This document shows positions 1 through 12,680 of a stretch of DNA of 64,000 bases, one piece after another (positions within the stretch are counted from its first letter, which is position 1; each line of letters opens with the position of its first letter). Origin of the DNA: Stomorhina lunata (taxonomy: Eukaryota > Arthropoda > Insecta > Diptera > Rhiniidae); NCBI GenBank assembly GCA_933228675.1, contig OW121741.1, forward strand, positions 120,676,418 to 120,740,417, read 5' to 3'. Below the pieces are notes generated by a model that was not told the origin of the DNA, did not search any database, and saw only the letters and a program-made list of their open reading frames with translations. The position numbers and the translations under genes are program-made.

Positions 1-3
1 AAA

Positions 4-230
4 AGTTTTACTGTAGTGTATTGCACTAAGATCCCAATTTATTACAATTATTTATTACCAATTTATTATATTATTTATTACAATTATTTATTATTGTAAT
101 AAATAGTTTTTTGATAAAACCAAAAAATTTTGGTGGGGAAACCTTTCCTCGACGCGTTTCGATGGTTGGTTAGGCCATATCATCAGGAGGATTATCCCTA
201 ATTCTAGACAAAGCGAAAACCACACATTAT
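4..230 (-). mobile_element. Hammerhead-bearing dispersed repeat, copy A
   Basis: The same sequence is found again at 29192-29361, and in degraded form near 23505-23700. Shared parts are a TTTTACTGTAGTGTATTGCA start, an ATT-rich stretch, the ribozyme block, and a tail ATTATCCCTAATTCTAGAC. The copy may extend right to about 282, where an ATT-rich tail lies. It may be a non-autonomous Penelope-like element or retrozyme-type repeat; no protein is encoded. Confidence 0.75.
146..191 (-). ncRNA. Type I hammerhead ribozyme motif, copy A
   Basis: On the minus strand CTGATGA is followed by stem II, then GAAACGCGTC. Stem I pairs TCCTC with GAGGA across the cleavage site, which lies after the C complementary to position 151. 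Stem II has AUGG/CCAU pairing with one U·C mismatch at the 10.1/11.1 pair. Stem III is the very short A-C/G-U form seen in mobile-element hammerheads. All conserved core bases are present. Stem I is open, so the topology is type I. Confidence 0.85.
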
Positions 231-1198
231 GTATAATTTGAGGGACTGAATAAATACGAATTATTATTATTATTGTGTTCAATTTTAAACTGACAATTTT
301 GTTTAGAAAATTTTTTATATCAAACAGTTGGTTATAGAAAAAATTATGTTATACAAAAATAAAAAATTTTTCTATTTATCTCCATTTGCATTGATCTCCT
401 TCCTCTATTGAAAATCTTGAAAATCATTTAAAATTGCTCACGTACAAAATTCAAACAAACAGAAGAAACTGAAAAAAAAACAATTATATTTAATTTTAAT
501 TACTTTCAAGTTTATGTTATTATGCTGAGCTTTAAGTTTATTGTTTGCCATAAAAAAGATAATAGTTTTTATTTATTATTATATAAAAAATAAAAGTAAA
601 ATAAAAAATAATGCCATAATTATTGCGACTGGTTTTATCTTGAGTTTACCATAAAAAGTTGCATAATAATAATTTAGTTGCCACCGCTTTAATTACTAAT
701 TGTTTCAACATTAATAGCAAAAAAAAATGTCTCATTTCTCTGGCTCGTACCACAAATTTTAAATGGCCATTTTTCAAAAAGCTTTTTAATGGGTTTGAGC
801 AGTTTTTGTAATTCAAATAGAAAGTTTACCCTTGTAACCATTTCACTCACTCACTCTGCGAATAAATCAACGACCTCCAATTATGATTTGACTTTTTTTT
901 TCAGTGTTGATTCAACACTTCATGTTTTTGTTTTAATATTTTATTATGGAAAACCAGTTAATGGTAATTGGGTTTTTTTTATGCTATTTAGGGGATAGTG
1001 GTGGTTTGTAATTGGATAGTTACTATGTATTAGATTTGTTAGTAAGAGTTTTAGTTGAAATAAAAGTTAGTTGTTTAGGATTGATACAAAAGTTTTAGGT
1101 TACTTCGGGATTTTTGAAAAAGTTTATTAAGAAATTTCTCTAAAATTTTACTTTATTCTTATATCTCTTATATTCTTAAACGAACAATAATTATATAT
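231..1198. other. AT-rich intronic sequence
   Basis: I see no gene or clear repeat here beyond the ATT-rich tail of the hammerhead repeat (to about 282) and scattered A/T runs. Confidence 0.5.
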
Positions 1199-1319
1199 AT
1201 AGTACCTGGTAGACCGAGCCTTGCTCGGAGCTTTATGATAAGCATTTTATATATTATAAAGTGCTAAAATAAATTTAGAGGAAAGACATTGTAGAAATAT
1301 TCAGTTAATTTTGAATTAT

Positions 1320-2000
1320 TTGATTTATTTTGTCCGACCAACATATAGTTTGCATAGTTTACAGTTTAACTCATTTCGAATAATTTTGGAAATTATTCAT
1401 ATCAACAGAAACCTCTGTCGACTCATGCGCAACAACTTTGCTAAAGATTATAGTCTGATCAAATGCACAGTTTACGATTTAATTCATTTTGAGTAGTTTT
1501 CTGTGGCGCCACCTGTCGGACTTTGCTTATTCCAATTCATAAACCTTCTTCGGCTTATCCATAACAACTTTGCTGAAGATTATAGCATGATTAAATGTAC
1601 AGCATACGATTAAATTGACTTTGAGTAAATTTCAGTAGCGCCACCTGTCGAAATTTCTTCATACCAACTAAGAAACCTTCGTCGGCTCATGTGCAACAAC
1701 TTTGCTAAAGATTGTAGCATGATTAAATGTACAGATTACGATTAAATTGACTTTGAGTAAGTTTCTGTAGCGCCACCTGTCGGAAATTATTCATACCAAC
1801 TAAAAAGCCTTCGTTGGCTCATGCGCTACAACTTTGCTAAAGATCATAGCATGATCAAATGTACAGTTTACGATTTAATTAATTTTTAGTAATTTTCAGT
1901 GGCGCCATCTGTCGGAAATTAGTCTTATCAACTTTAAAACCTTCGCCGGCTTATCCGCAACATCTTCGCTAAAGAGCATAACACAATCAAATTCACAGTT
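1320..2000 (+). repeat. Tandem ~120-bp units in the left foldback arm
   Basis: About five diverged units carry CAACTTTGCTAAAGAT, ATGATCAAATGTACAG and GCGCCACCTGTCGG. The inverted counterparts lie at about 5330-5800 in the right arm. Confidence 0.85.
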
Positions 2001-2591
2001 TACTATTCTATAAAGAACATACATACAGACAAACATTCATTTGTTTAAAATAATACTAATTTTTCCCCCTTTTTATTCCCTAATTTCTAAAAGTTCCATA
2101 TGTATATTTGGTACTTTTTTGGTGCCAATTGAATTCGGTACATTTTTTTAAAACGCATTTAACATAATGTATAATGTTCCTATTCATATTACTTTGGAGA
2201 TGTTAAGTGTTTCATGTTTTTTTTACATCTATTGATTGCAGTACCAAGTTTCTTTCTATATTCTTTAGTTTAAAATATAAGAGTGGGTTAAAAAGGTGCC
2301 AAAAAAACTATTTTCACCCTTTTTTACCCCCTATCGGACATAGTTTCAAAAAAGTACCAAACACCTGTCCGCTTATTTTCAAAGCTGTTTAAAACGTAAT
2401 TTTAATTTTGTTTCTATACCTATTACTTTAGGAGACATAGCGTTTTCGATTTTTTCCCCTTTTTACCCGTTTTTACCCTCTTAGAGGTAAAAGTGCCAAA
2501 AGTCCCTACTTCTTCGACCTATACATCAAAAAAGATACCCACTGTCCAAATTTTATCAAAATCGTTAGAGCCGTTTTCGAGATAGCCATTC

Positions 2592-2884
<293 letters not shown>

Positions 2885-3314
2885 ATGGCTATCTCGGAAA
2901 CGACTCTAACGATTTTGATAAAATTTTGACAGTGGGTACCGTTTTTGATGTATAGGTCGAAGAAGAAGGGACTTTTGGAACGTTTACCTCTAAGAGGGTA
3001 AAAACGGGTAAAAAGGTAATAGGTATAGAAACAAAATTAAAATTATGTTTTAAACAGCTATGAAAATAAGCGGACAGGCGTTTAGTACTTTTTTGAAACT
3101 ATGTCCGATAGGGGGTAAAAAAAACTGTGAAAATTGCTTTTTTTTTGTACTTTCTTAACCCACTCTTATTTTTTAAACCAAAGAATATAGAAAGGAACTT
3201 TGTACTGCAGTCAATAGATGTAAAAGAAATATTGAACACGTATTTGGTACTTTTTTGATTTTGGGGCCAAAATGGGTAAAAAAAGGGATAACATGATAAC
3301 TTAAACATCTCAAC

Positions 3315-5150
3315 AAGTAACAGTGTTATATTCTTATATACCCACCATCAAGTTGTGTTAAATTTAGAAACATATCTCATATATCTACAAGGGTGCAGCT
3401 AATTCAAAATCTGCACCAAAACTGGAAAAATCGCTAAGCTATTTGGTATTGTTGGTAAAACCTTTGGACTAAATTAGGTTTCCGTAGCTTTATAGTTCAA
3501 CATTCAAAAATATTTTAGTGGTTTCCCCAGTATTTACTTTGATCAAAATTCGGTCTCAGGTATAGTTTTACATTAATAAGTTGTTAAATACTTTTCGTTG
3601 TGATTAATATGTAGTTAGGCTAAACACGTTAATAGTAATACGACAGGTCCATATATTTCGTTATGAGTTCCTAATGCATTCATATTATATAAAGTCTGGG
3701 CTGAACATTGATTGATGCCTATATAATTTCATAGGTGCAATCTTAATATAATGAATGTACCTCCAAATCTTTTTGATTGTAGATATAAAAAGGGGATGTT
3801 ATATATATAAGAATTATAGCCAAATGTTGACCGATTATAACAAAATTTTACACACTGGCTGGTATATATAGAGAGCTTATTCTCTTATTCTAGTGACCAT
3901 AGCTATCATAGTTTCTAATTTAATAGCTTTTAACTGGCCTTTGCTAAAATTTTTGGTTTCCGTGAGTGTTTTTCACATGAAAGCTAAAGTCAAATATGGA
4001 CTGATTCCTATAAAATTTGATAAACTGATCAAAAATTGCATAAAACTTTCCTATTTTAAATTTAATCGTCATAGCTATTACAATTGTATTCAAATTATCA
4101 GCATTAATGTGTTTCCCGGGGCGGGGTTATATGGGAGCTCTAACTAAATTTGAACCGATTTTGTCCATTTTCAACACACATCTTTTTCAAGATATCCAAA
4201 ATACTTTTGTAAAATTTTGTCCCTCTAACTCTTTTCGTTAAGGCGCTATTGTGCTTTTATCTGACGGACAGACGGACATAAACAACCTTTTCTTTATGTA
4301 TTTTTGTGTTTCCATAAGTTTTTTATATGGGAGCTATGGTCAAATGGTGACCGATTGTGACGAAATTTTGCACACTGGCTGGCATTGACATAAGACTTCC
4401 TTGTGCTTAATTTAGTCTTACTAGCTCTTGTAGTTAAGGAGCTATCACGATTTTATCTGACGGACAGACGGACATAAATCCCCTTTTCTTTTTGAATTTT
4501 TGTGTTTTCGTAAGTTTTTTATATGGGAGCTAGGTCAAATAGTGACCGATTGTGACAAAATTTTGCACACTGGCTGGCATTGATATAAGACTTTCTTGTG
4601 CCAAATTTAGTGATTATATCTGTTATACTTTTAGATTTATTGGCATTTAAGTGTATTTTGGGTGAAATTTAGCCTGTTTTCGTAAGTTTTTTGTATGGGA
4701 GCTATGGCTAAATGTGAACCGATTTCGATGAAATTTTATATGCTGCCGAGTGCTTATCTAAAACTTCTAGATACCAAATTTTGTCATCATAACTGACATA
4801 ATTTGTCATTTATTAGCAAATAAGCGATTAGCCTAGACGAGGTTATACGGGAGCTATGGCCAAATGCTAACCGATTTTGCCCAATTTAAATACCAAAATT
4901 TTCTCATAGATAAAGAATGTTTTTGCTAAGTTTCAGTTAGCTAGCTCTTTACGTTTAGACGTTATCGTGATTTCAACAGACAGACAGACAGACGGACAGA
5001 CAGACGGACATAGCTCAATCGTCTTAGAATTTCATAAGGATTCAGAATATATATCGTTTTTGATTTTTGAACCAATATTAAGGAAATTACAAACGGAATG
5101 ACAATCTCAATATACCCCCCATTCTTTTTGATGGTGGGTATAAAAAGTAA
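3315..5150. mobile_element. Nested 1.8-kb insertion with short inverted ends
   Basis: It interrupts the right foldback arm, as the uninterrupted left arm shows. The direct repeat AAGTAA at 3315-3320 and 5145-5150 is a likely 6-bp target duplication. Near the ends lie inverted 15-mers TATACCCACCATCAA (3337-3351) and TTGATGGTGGGTATA (5128-5142). Inside are several diverged ~200-bp units with TATGGGAGCTATGG, GACCGATT and ACACTGGCTGGCATTGA. They end in GACGGACAGACGGACAT. This type of dispersed non-coding repeat is common in fly genomes. No open frame of note is present. Confidence 0.72.
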
Positions 5151-5329
5151 TATGAATAAGAATTATGTTAACTGCGTTTTAATAAAATGTACCGAATTCA
5201 ATTGGTACCAAAGGAGTACCAAATATGCATACGGAGCTTTTTGAAAGTAGGGGATAAAAAGGGGAAAAAATGAGTAATGTTATAACTTTTAAACAAATGA
5301 ATGTATGTTCTTTATAGAATAGTAAACTG

Positions 5330-5800
5330 TGAATTTGATCATGTTATGCTCTTTAGCAATGATGTTGCGGATAAGCCAGCGAAGGTTTTTAAGTTGGTAA
5401 TACTAATTTCCGTTAGGTGGCGCCACTGAAAATTACTAAAAATTAATTAAACCGTAAACTGTACACTTGATCATGCTATGAACTTTAGCAAAGTTGTAGC
5501 GCATGAGCCGGCGAAGGCTTTTTATTTGTTGTAAATAATTTCCGACAGGTGGCGCTACTGAAAATTACTCAAAATCAATTTAATCGTAAGCTGTATATTT
5601 AATCATGCTATAATCTTTAACAAAGTTGTTGCGGATAAGCCGACGAAGGTTTATTAATGGGAATGACAAAAGTCCGATAGGTGGCGCCACTGAAAATTAC
5701 TCAAAATTAATTAAATCGTAAACTGTGCATTTGATCATGTTATAATCATAAGCAAAGTTGTTACGCATAAGCAGACGAAGGCTTCTTAGTTGGTATGAAC
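5330..5800 (-). repeat. Tandem ~120-bp units in the right foldback arm
   Basis: About four units are in reverse orientation to those at 1320-2000 (CCGACAGGTGGCGC, TTTAGCAAAGTTG, TGATCATG). There is one unit fewer than in the left arm, so the arms have changed copy number independently. Confidence 0.82.
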
Positions 5801-5891
5801 TTTATAAAATAAAATATATAAAAAATTTTAAAATTTGCCTAAAAATGCTTATCATAAAGCTCCGAGCAAGGTTCGGTCAACCAGGTTCTAT

Positions 5892-6679
5892 GAAATTATC
5901 TGTGTTTAACAAATTATATGCCGTTTTTTCCATAATCTTCTTCCATTTTTAGGGTAAATTTATTATTGCTTTTGTGAAATACTTCTGGTTTTCTGAGCGA
6001 AAAATTGATATAGAGCTTTTGGTAGGCTTGTACAGAATTTAAATTTATATTAATATTTATTTATAACATAATTTTTTTTAGAAATTTTATACAATCTTAA
6101 AAAATTTTTAAAATCACAAAAATTTAAAAATTTACTGAAAAAAGGTAACATCACAAAAAGAAGTAGATTTTGAATAATATTCTCAAATTAGAAAATTATT
6201 CAAATTTTTTTATAGAATTGCGAATGTTTTGAAATATTTACTAAAAATGGATTTAAGGAAATTAACTTTACAAAATCATTATATTTATGATCAAATTTTT
6301 AAAGTTTTTATAAATTTTGTATGAAACCTTGGACAATTTAAAACGAAAGCTCCCCGTGTGTATCGGTTTTGATTTTTGGTCGACTTTCATTTCGTTGGTC
6401 TCATGTAGAAAGAGCCTAACTCGCATATATAAAACTATATGGGAGAAGGTTAAAACATATTTAAAACAGTAATTGACAAAATTTTACGTTTTTCTTTTAA
6501 ATGTAGGTCATTATTAAAATGAGGGATAAATTTGATTCTCAAAATTTCTTTTTAATTTTAAGTATGTTAAAAACTAAATTTAGATAGCCCTTTTTGTAGT
6601 TTCATTTTAGAGCGTAAATGTAAATTAGGCCTTTTTTCTGTAATGATCAAAACAAATTATATTAAATTATATTTATATA
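5892..6679. other. AT-rich intronic sequence
   Basis: Nothing recognisable between the foldback element and the next repeat block. Confidence 0.5.
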
Positions 6680-8740
6680 TCGAATGTTTTCTATAGGAAA
6701 GCTAAAGTTTTCTATAGAAAAACTTTCTTCTATAGGAAATCTTTCGATAGCGAATGCTTTCTACAGGAGATCTTTCGATATTAAAAGTTTTCTATAGAAA
6801 ATCGTTCGATACAAAAGTATTTTTTCTATAGGAAAGCTTTCGATATTAAAAGTTTATGAAATCTGTCGATATTCAAAATTTATTGAAGCAAATAAAAAGT
6901 TTTATATAGAAAATCTTTCGATATCGAAACTTATAGGAAGCCTTTGGATTTCTGTTTAATATTGAAAAGCTCTTGATATGGAATGTTTTTAGTAGAAAGA
7001 TTTGAATATTAACAGTAAGTTTTAGAAAATCTGTTGATAAAATTTTTTTCAATCCGAAATATTTTGACGACAAAAGTTTCGCATAAGAAATGTTTTGATA
7101 TCGAAAGTGTTCTATAGAAAATCTTTCATTTTCAAAAGTTTATTATAGGAAAACCTTTCGTCATTGAAAATTGTATACAGGAAATATTTTGTTTTTATAA
7201 AGCTTTCGATATGGAATGTTTTTAGTTTAACTCTTTTTATATCAAAAGTAACCTATAGGAAAGCTTTTGATATTGAAAGTTTTCTATAGGAAAATTGTAT
7301 ATAGGAATCTTTTTGACAACAAAAGTTTAATATAAAAATTTTTAATATAAACTGTTTTTTAGAAAGCTTTAGATATTGAAGTTATCTATAGGAGAGCTTC
7401 TAATATTGAAATTTTTCTATAGGGAAGTTTTATATAAATTTTTCTGTCTGAAATATTTTGAAGGCAAATGTTTTATATAAGAAATCTTTCAATATCGAAA
7501 ATGTATAATAGAAAACCTTTCGACATCGAAAGTTTTATATAAGAAAACTTTAGATAAATAATGGCAGTTTTTTATTGAAAAGCTTTCGATGTGGAATGGT
7601 TTTAGTAGACATCGATTTATTTAGGAAACCTTTAAATATCGACAGTTTTATATTGAAAAGCTCTCGATATGGAATGTTTTCAGTAGAAAGCTTTGGATAT
7701 TAAAAGTAATTTTTAAGAAATCTGTTGATATAAGAGAATTTCAATCCGAAATATTTTGACGACAAAAGTTTTATAAAAGAAATCTTTTGATATTGAAAGT
7801 TTTTTATAGAAAATCTTTAAATCTCAAAAGTTTATTTTAGAAAACCTTTCGACATCGAAAGTTTTATATAGTAAATCTTTTGTTTTGGAAAGCTTTTGAT
7901 AGGGAATGTTTTCAGTTGAAAGCTTTTTATATCAAAAGTTACCAAGAGGAATGTTTTTGATATTGAAAGTTTTCTATAGGAAAGTTTTATGTAACAAAAC
8001 AATCTTTCGATAGTGAATGTTTATTATAGGAATCCTTTCGATAACGAAAGTTTTTTAAAGAAATTTTTAATTTAAACTGTTTTTTAGAAAACTTTAGATA
8101 TAAAAGTTGTCTAAAGAAAAGCTTTTGATATTTAAATTTTTCTATAGGAAAGTTTTATATAAAAAGTTTTCAATCTGAAATATTTTAACGGCAAATGTTT
8201 AATATAAGAAATATTTCGATATCGAAAATTTTTAATAAAAAACCTTCCGATATTGAAAGTTTTAAATAAGAAAACTTCAGATCAGACCTGTCCAAAATCA
8301 CATACAGTAACATTTGCATTTGTGGTAAAAAACTTTAAAAGCTCTTACGGTCGGTGTTGCCAGACTTATCTTTTTGCATATATCCTTTATAATCAAGCAA
8401 AAAATTCTTGTCTGGCAGCACTGACTTTAAAAAGATCACTGACTTTGCAAAGACAATTTAACGTAAGTATGGGTGGGACAAACATAGTTGCGTCTCGCTC
8501 ATACATAGTCTGTCGATGTGAAAGCTCAAAATCTCTTTTGTGCTGCAGCGCTGAACGGCTTCGCTTTATATTAATAATGGCAGTTTTTTATTGAAAAGCT
8601 TTCGACGTGGAGTGTTTTAGTAGAAAGCTTTAGTTATTAAAATTTATCTATAGAAAAGTTTTTGATATTGAAAGTTTTCTATCCGAAAAATATTGTCTAT
8701 AAAAGTTTAACATAAGGAATCAACTGAAAGCTTTAAGATT
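6680..8740. repeat. Higher-order repeat of CTTTCGATATCGAAAG-type units
   Basis: Short units mix AAAGCTTTCGATAT, GAAAGTTTTCTATAG and AAATCTTTCGA. They are organised in a larger period of about 700 bp: 6955-7590 matches 7650-8620 (shared CAATCCGAAATATTTTGACG and ATAATGGCAGTTTTTTATTG). The CTATAG words suggest kinship with the satellites further right. Confidence 0.8.
8283..8572. mobile_element. 290-bp insertion in the higher-order repeat
   Basis: The paralogous sequence near 7545-7570 runs straight from AAAACTTTAGAT into AATAATGGCAG, giving the empty site. The insert starts CAGACCTGTCC, which resembles a hAT end, but no matching inverted end was found. Inside is an imperfect hairpin, GTTGCCAGACTTATC against GACAAGAATTTTTTGC side sequence (GTCTGGCAGCAC). 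It is more GC-rich than its host repeat. Its nature is unknown. Confidence 0.6.
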
Positions 8741-10374
8741 CTATTATTTGCCGATGCAACGACACATAATTTGGCGAGATAGGGCTTTTAAAAATATATT
8801 TGTTTTTTTTTTTAGGAATAAGTTAGGGCTTTTTAGAAAATTACTTAAATAACCACAAATTTTGATAAAATTGCCTTAAATTTTTATGAGAAGGTCTAAT
8901 TGCGTTAAATGCATTGGAATCACAAAAAAAAATCAATTTCAAATAAAGTGTCAGTTAGGGCCTTTCTACATAAGACCGACGATATATAGAAAAATTTTTA
9001 ATCATCGATGTTATGGATAGATTTATAAATATTTATTTTAAAAATTTGCACAAGGTTCTTTGAACTTTAAGTATTAAGTATATTTTAAAAAAATGCAATA
9101 AAAAATTCTTGTTTTTAATGCGTTTTCGTTTTCCAAGTAAAAAAAAAATTATCTACAATTAAAGCAAAAATATTGAAAAAATAAACAAAAAATGTAAAAT
9201 AAAATATTTAAAAATTTTACTTTAAAAGTAAAATTAAAATTGTGAATTCTTAATTCAAAATAATCCTTGAATCCTATATACATTTTCAATATAAACTTGT
9301 TTAATCTAAAAACCAATTTTATATCAAAGGATATTATTTCGATTTCATAAAAAAAATCTGAATGTGAGCGATTTTTTATGGTTTTAACTTTTTATAATTC
9401 CATTTTTAATTGAACATCATGGAAAACAGCAAAAATATTGTAAAAAAGCAAAAATAAAAAAAAAATCAATTTATGACCTAAACTATAAGTCAAGGTTTTA
9501 CTTTAGATATGAAATAAAAACTCACAGAAATTTTTTTTTTTCAAAGCAACACATACACTGAGAAAACAAGCGTCGGACAATCAATGTTAGTAAAAAGTAA
9601 CATAAATACATTTTATTTTAATTTGAATTTAAATTTTGTTCCTAAACTTATTTTTAAAACTAAAAGAAAATTAAATTTTTACTCTAAATATTTCTCTCAG
9701 TGTAATTGCTCTTTTCACAAAGTACCCTCTACCTTTAGAAGTGCCAATAATTGAAATCCAAGCAATAATATTTTGATATTTATGGCAACTTAAAAACAAG
9801 TACGAATTCAAAACAACAAAAAAACACTAGAAAGATTTTAACTAAACTCTTTTGCCTTTAACCACTTCTATGGCTTAGAAGTCATCAGACTTTCAAAAAT
9901 AAAACATTCAATCATATAGACAGACGTCATCACTAACCTACAAACTAAATTAAAAATTCCAAAAAAAAAAAAACAAGAAAACTAGTTCAATTCTAACCGA
10001 CCGTGTTAACATTTCGATATAGATTTTCATTTGCAGTTTTTATTCCAGTTTTTTTCGGTTTTTGGTTGGCTTCTAGCCAAAAGTTATTACGTATGATGCC
10101 TTTCCTAACATTTTTACTATCTCAAGTGCTTCGGACAAAAGGATAAGATAATCGTTGGTATAACGTTGTTAAGTTGTTTTGCTTTTGTTATTATCCTTTA
10201 ACTTAAGAACGACATTTTACTCTTGGGAAAACTATTAACTCGGTAACATTGAATTCGTATGTAAACTGATTTGTGGCTAAAGAAAATACACACTCACACA
10301 CTCACGCAAAAGCTTTGTTTAGAATTTGAGAAACAGTTAATCAAAGATAAAACTTAAACACTAACCCAAAGCTA
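8741..10374. other. AT-rich intronic sequence
   Basis: No gene, no tandem array and no structured repeat was recognised. A/T homopolymer runs are frequent. Confidence 0.5.
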
Positions 10375-11420
10375 CGACATAGACTAAGGCAATGACTAAG
10401 ACATAGACTAAGGCATAGACTAAGACATAGACTAAGACATAGACTAAGACGTAGACTAAGACATAGACTAAGACATAGACTAAAACATAGACTAAGACAT
10501 AGATTGAGACATAGACTAAGACATAGACTTAGACATAGACTAAGACATCGACTAAGACATAGACTAAGAGATAGACTAAGACATAGACATAGACATAGAC
10601 TAAGACATAGACTAAGACATAGACTAAGACATAGACTAAGACATAGACTAAGACATAGACTAAGACATAGACTAAGACATAGACTAAGACATAGACTAAG
10701 ACATAGACTAAGACATAGACTAAGACATAGACTAAGACATAGACTAAGACATAGACTAAGACATAGACTAAGACATAGACTAAGACATAGACTAAGACAT
10801 AGACTAAGACATAGACTAAGACATAGACTAAGACATAGACTAAGACATAGACTAAGACATAGACTAAGACATAGACTAAGACATAGACTAAGACATAGAC
10901 TAAGACATAGACTAAGACATAGACTAAGACATAGACTAAGACATAGACTAAGACATAGACTAAGACATAGACTAAGACATAGACTAAGACATAGACTAAG
11001 ACATAGACTAAGACATAGACTAAGACATAGACTAAGACATAGACTAAGACATAGACTAAGACATAGACTAAGACATAGACTAAGACATAGACTAAGACAT
11101 AGACTAAGACATAGACTAAGACATAGACTAAGACATAGACTAAGACATAGACTAAGACATAGACTAAGACATAGACTAAGACATAGACTAAGACATAGAC
11201 TAAGACATAGACTAAGATATAGACTAAGACATAGACTAAGACATAGACTAAGACATAGACTAAGACATAGACTAAGACATAGACTAAGACATAGACTAAG
11301 ACATAGACTAAGACATAGACTAAGACATAGACTAAGACATAGACTAAGACATAGATTAACACATAGATTAACACATAGATTAACACATAGATTAAGACAT
11401 AGACTAAGACTGAGACATAA
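10375..11420. repeat. 12-bp satellite, unit AGACATAGACTA
   Basis: About 85 head-to-tail units occur, nearly identical through the middle (about 10600-11215) and more variable at both edges, including ATTAACACATAG units near 11350-11390. Because 12 is a multiple of three and the unit lacks stops in several frames, long meaningless open frames exist on both strands. Confidence 0.97.
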
Positions 11421-12126
11421 ACTTATACAAAAACTATCCAAATGATTTTTTCGAAAAGTTAGGGTTGGTCCTATATATGAATAAATAGAGACTGAATGAT
11501 ATAAAATTTATAAGTTTGATTAAGGCGGAATTATTCTATAATTTTTTCTTATGTTCATCAACCAAATATCCGGTAATGGTTTTAATACGACTCTACAGCT
11601 ACCAAGTATCTCAAAATTACTCACATTTTTAGTATGACCAAGTGCAGATCCAAACAAAATTTCGTATTAACGAGAGAGGTGAAATGTGGTGAATATGAAA
11701 TATAATGCTTTATATTGTTGAACAGTATAATTACACGTCATGTCTATTATTAGAAAAGTGAAGTTGTACCAACTGTTTCTAGCTTGAGGTATTGTTTAAT
11801 CTTTTTGTCCTAGAGTCAATTTTGTTTGTTTTTATTATACATCGACAGCTTGTTAATGATGTAATTCTTGCCACCGATAACTTAAATAGAAATTAATAAT
11901 TACAGAAATCAAATGGTTTCCGTGACTGGGGCTCGAATCCAGCTGAATTCTGTCCGAATTCTGAATACTGTGTGGAATTTTTCCAATAATGTAAATTTTA
12001 TATTAAAAGATTCCAAATAGCCTTCTCCGGTTGTTATAATATGAAGAAAGATGCAAGAAGTGTAACTTTAAATTGGCAAAACTTTAGGCAAAATATTTGA
12101 ACATAAATAAATATTTTTATAACAAT
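11421..12126. other. Intronic sequence with a tRNA-like B-box word
   Basis: It is mostly featureless. GACTGGGGCTCGAATCCAGC at 11922-11941 looks like the T-arm/B box of a tRNA-derived repeat, but no A box was found nearby. Confidence 0.4.
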
Positions 12127-12545
12127 TTTTGACTTTGATGAATTTTAAAAAATCTAGGAGTTGAGTTAGTGGAACAGAACTTTCCATACTTAATTTTCTA
12201 TTGTGTTGGAAATCTCAATATATTTTTATAAACAATTTGTCTGCATTATTACGAAAGTTATAAGCAAAAATGCAAATTTAGTCAAGAAGAAACTCGATTT
12301 TTTTCACAATTCAAATTTAAGTAACATTTTTGGACTTTGATGAGGTGTAAAAAATCTTGAAGATGAATTAGTGAAACAGAACTTTTCCATACTTAATTTT
12401 CTATTGTTTTGGAAATCTGAATATATTTGTTTAAACATTTTTTTGCATTATTACGAAAGTTATGAAGAAAAATGCAAATTTAGTCAAGAAGAAAATCGAT
12501 TTTTTTTACATTTTTTTTTACAATTCAAAATTTTAATGTTATCTT
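12127..12545. repeat. Two tandem ~203-bp units
   Basis: Unit starts are near 12127 and 12329. They share GACTTTGATGA, AACAGAACTTT, CCATACTTAATTTTCTATTG, GCATTATTACGAAAGTTAT and TTTAGTCAAGAAGAAA. More diverged relatives occur at 17240-17650. Confidence 0.85.
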
Positions 12546-12680
12546 GTTCCAAACTGATATCGAACAGCCTAAAATTTTGAACTTAGCTTAGTTGCTTCTG
12601 AAATTATATGTTTAATAATTTAATATATTATAACATTTTGCTTTTTTTTTTATTAATTTTTACGTTGAAGTCATTATATT

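Noticed and set aside
8253..8594. 113-codon open frame across the 290-bp insertion
   Set aside because: It spans both satellite and insert, has no recognisable family and is bounded only by chance stops.
10341..11445. Long open frames on both strands (up to 366 codons)
   Set aside because: They are translations of a 12-bp satellite whose period is a multiple of three; no start context, no family, and both strands are equally open.
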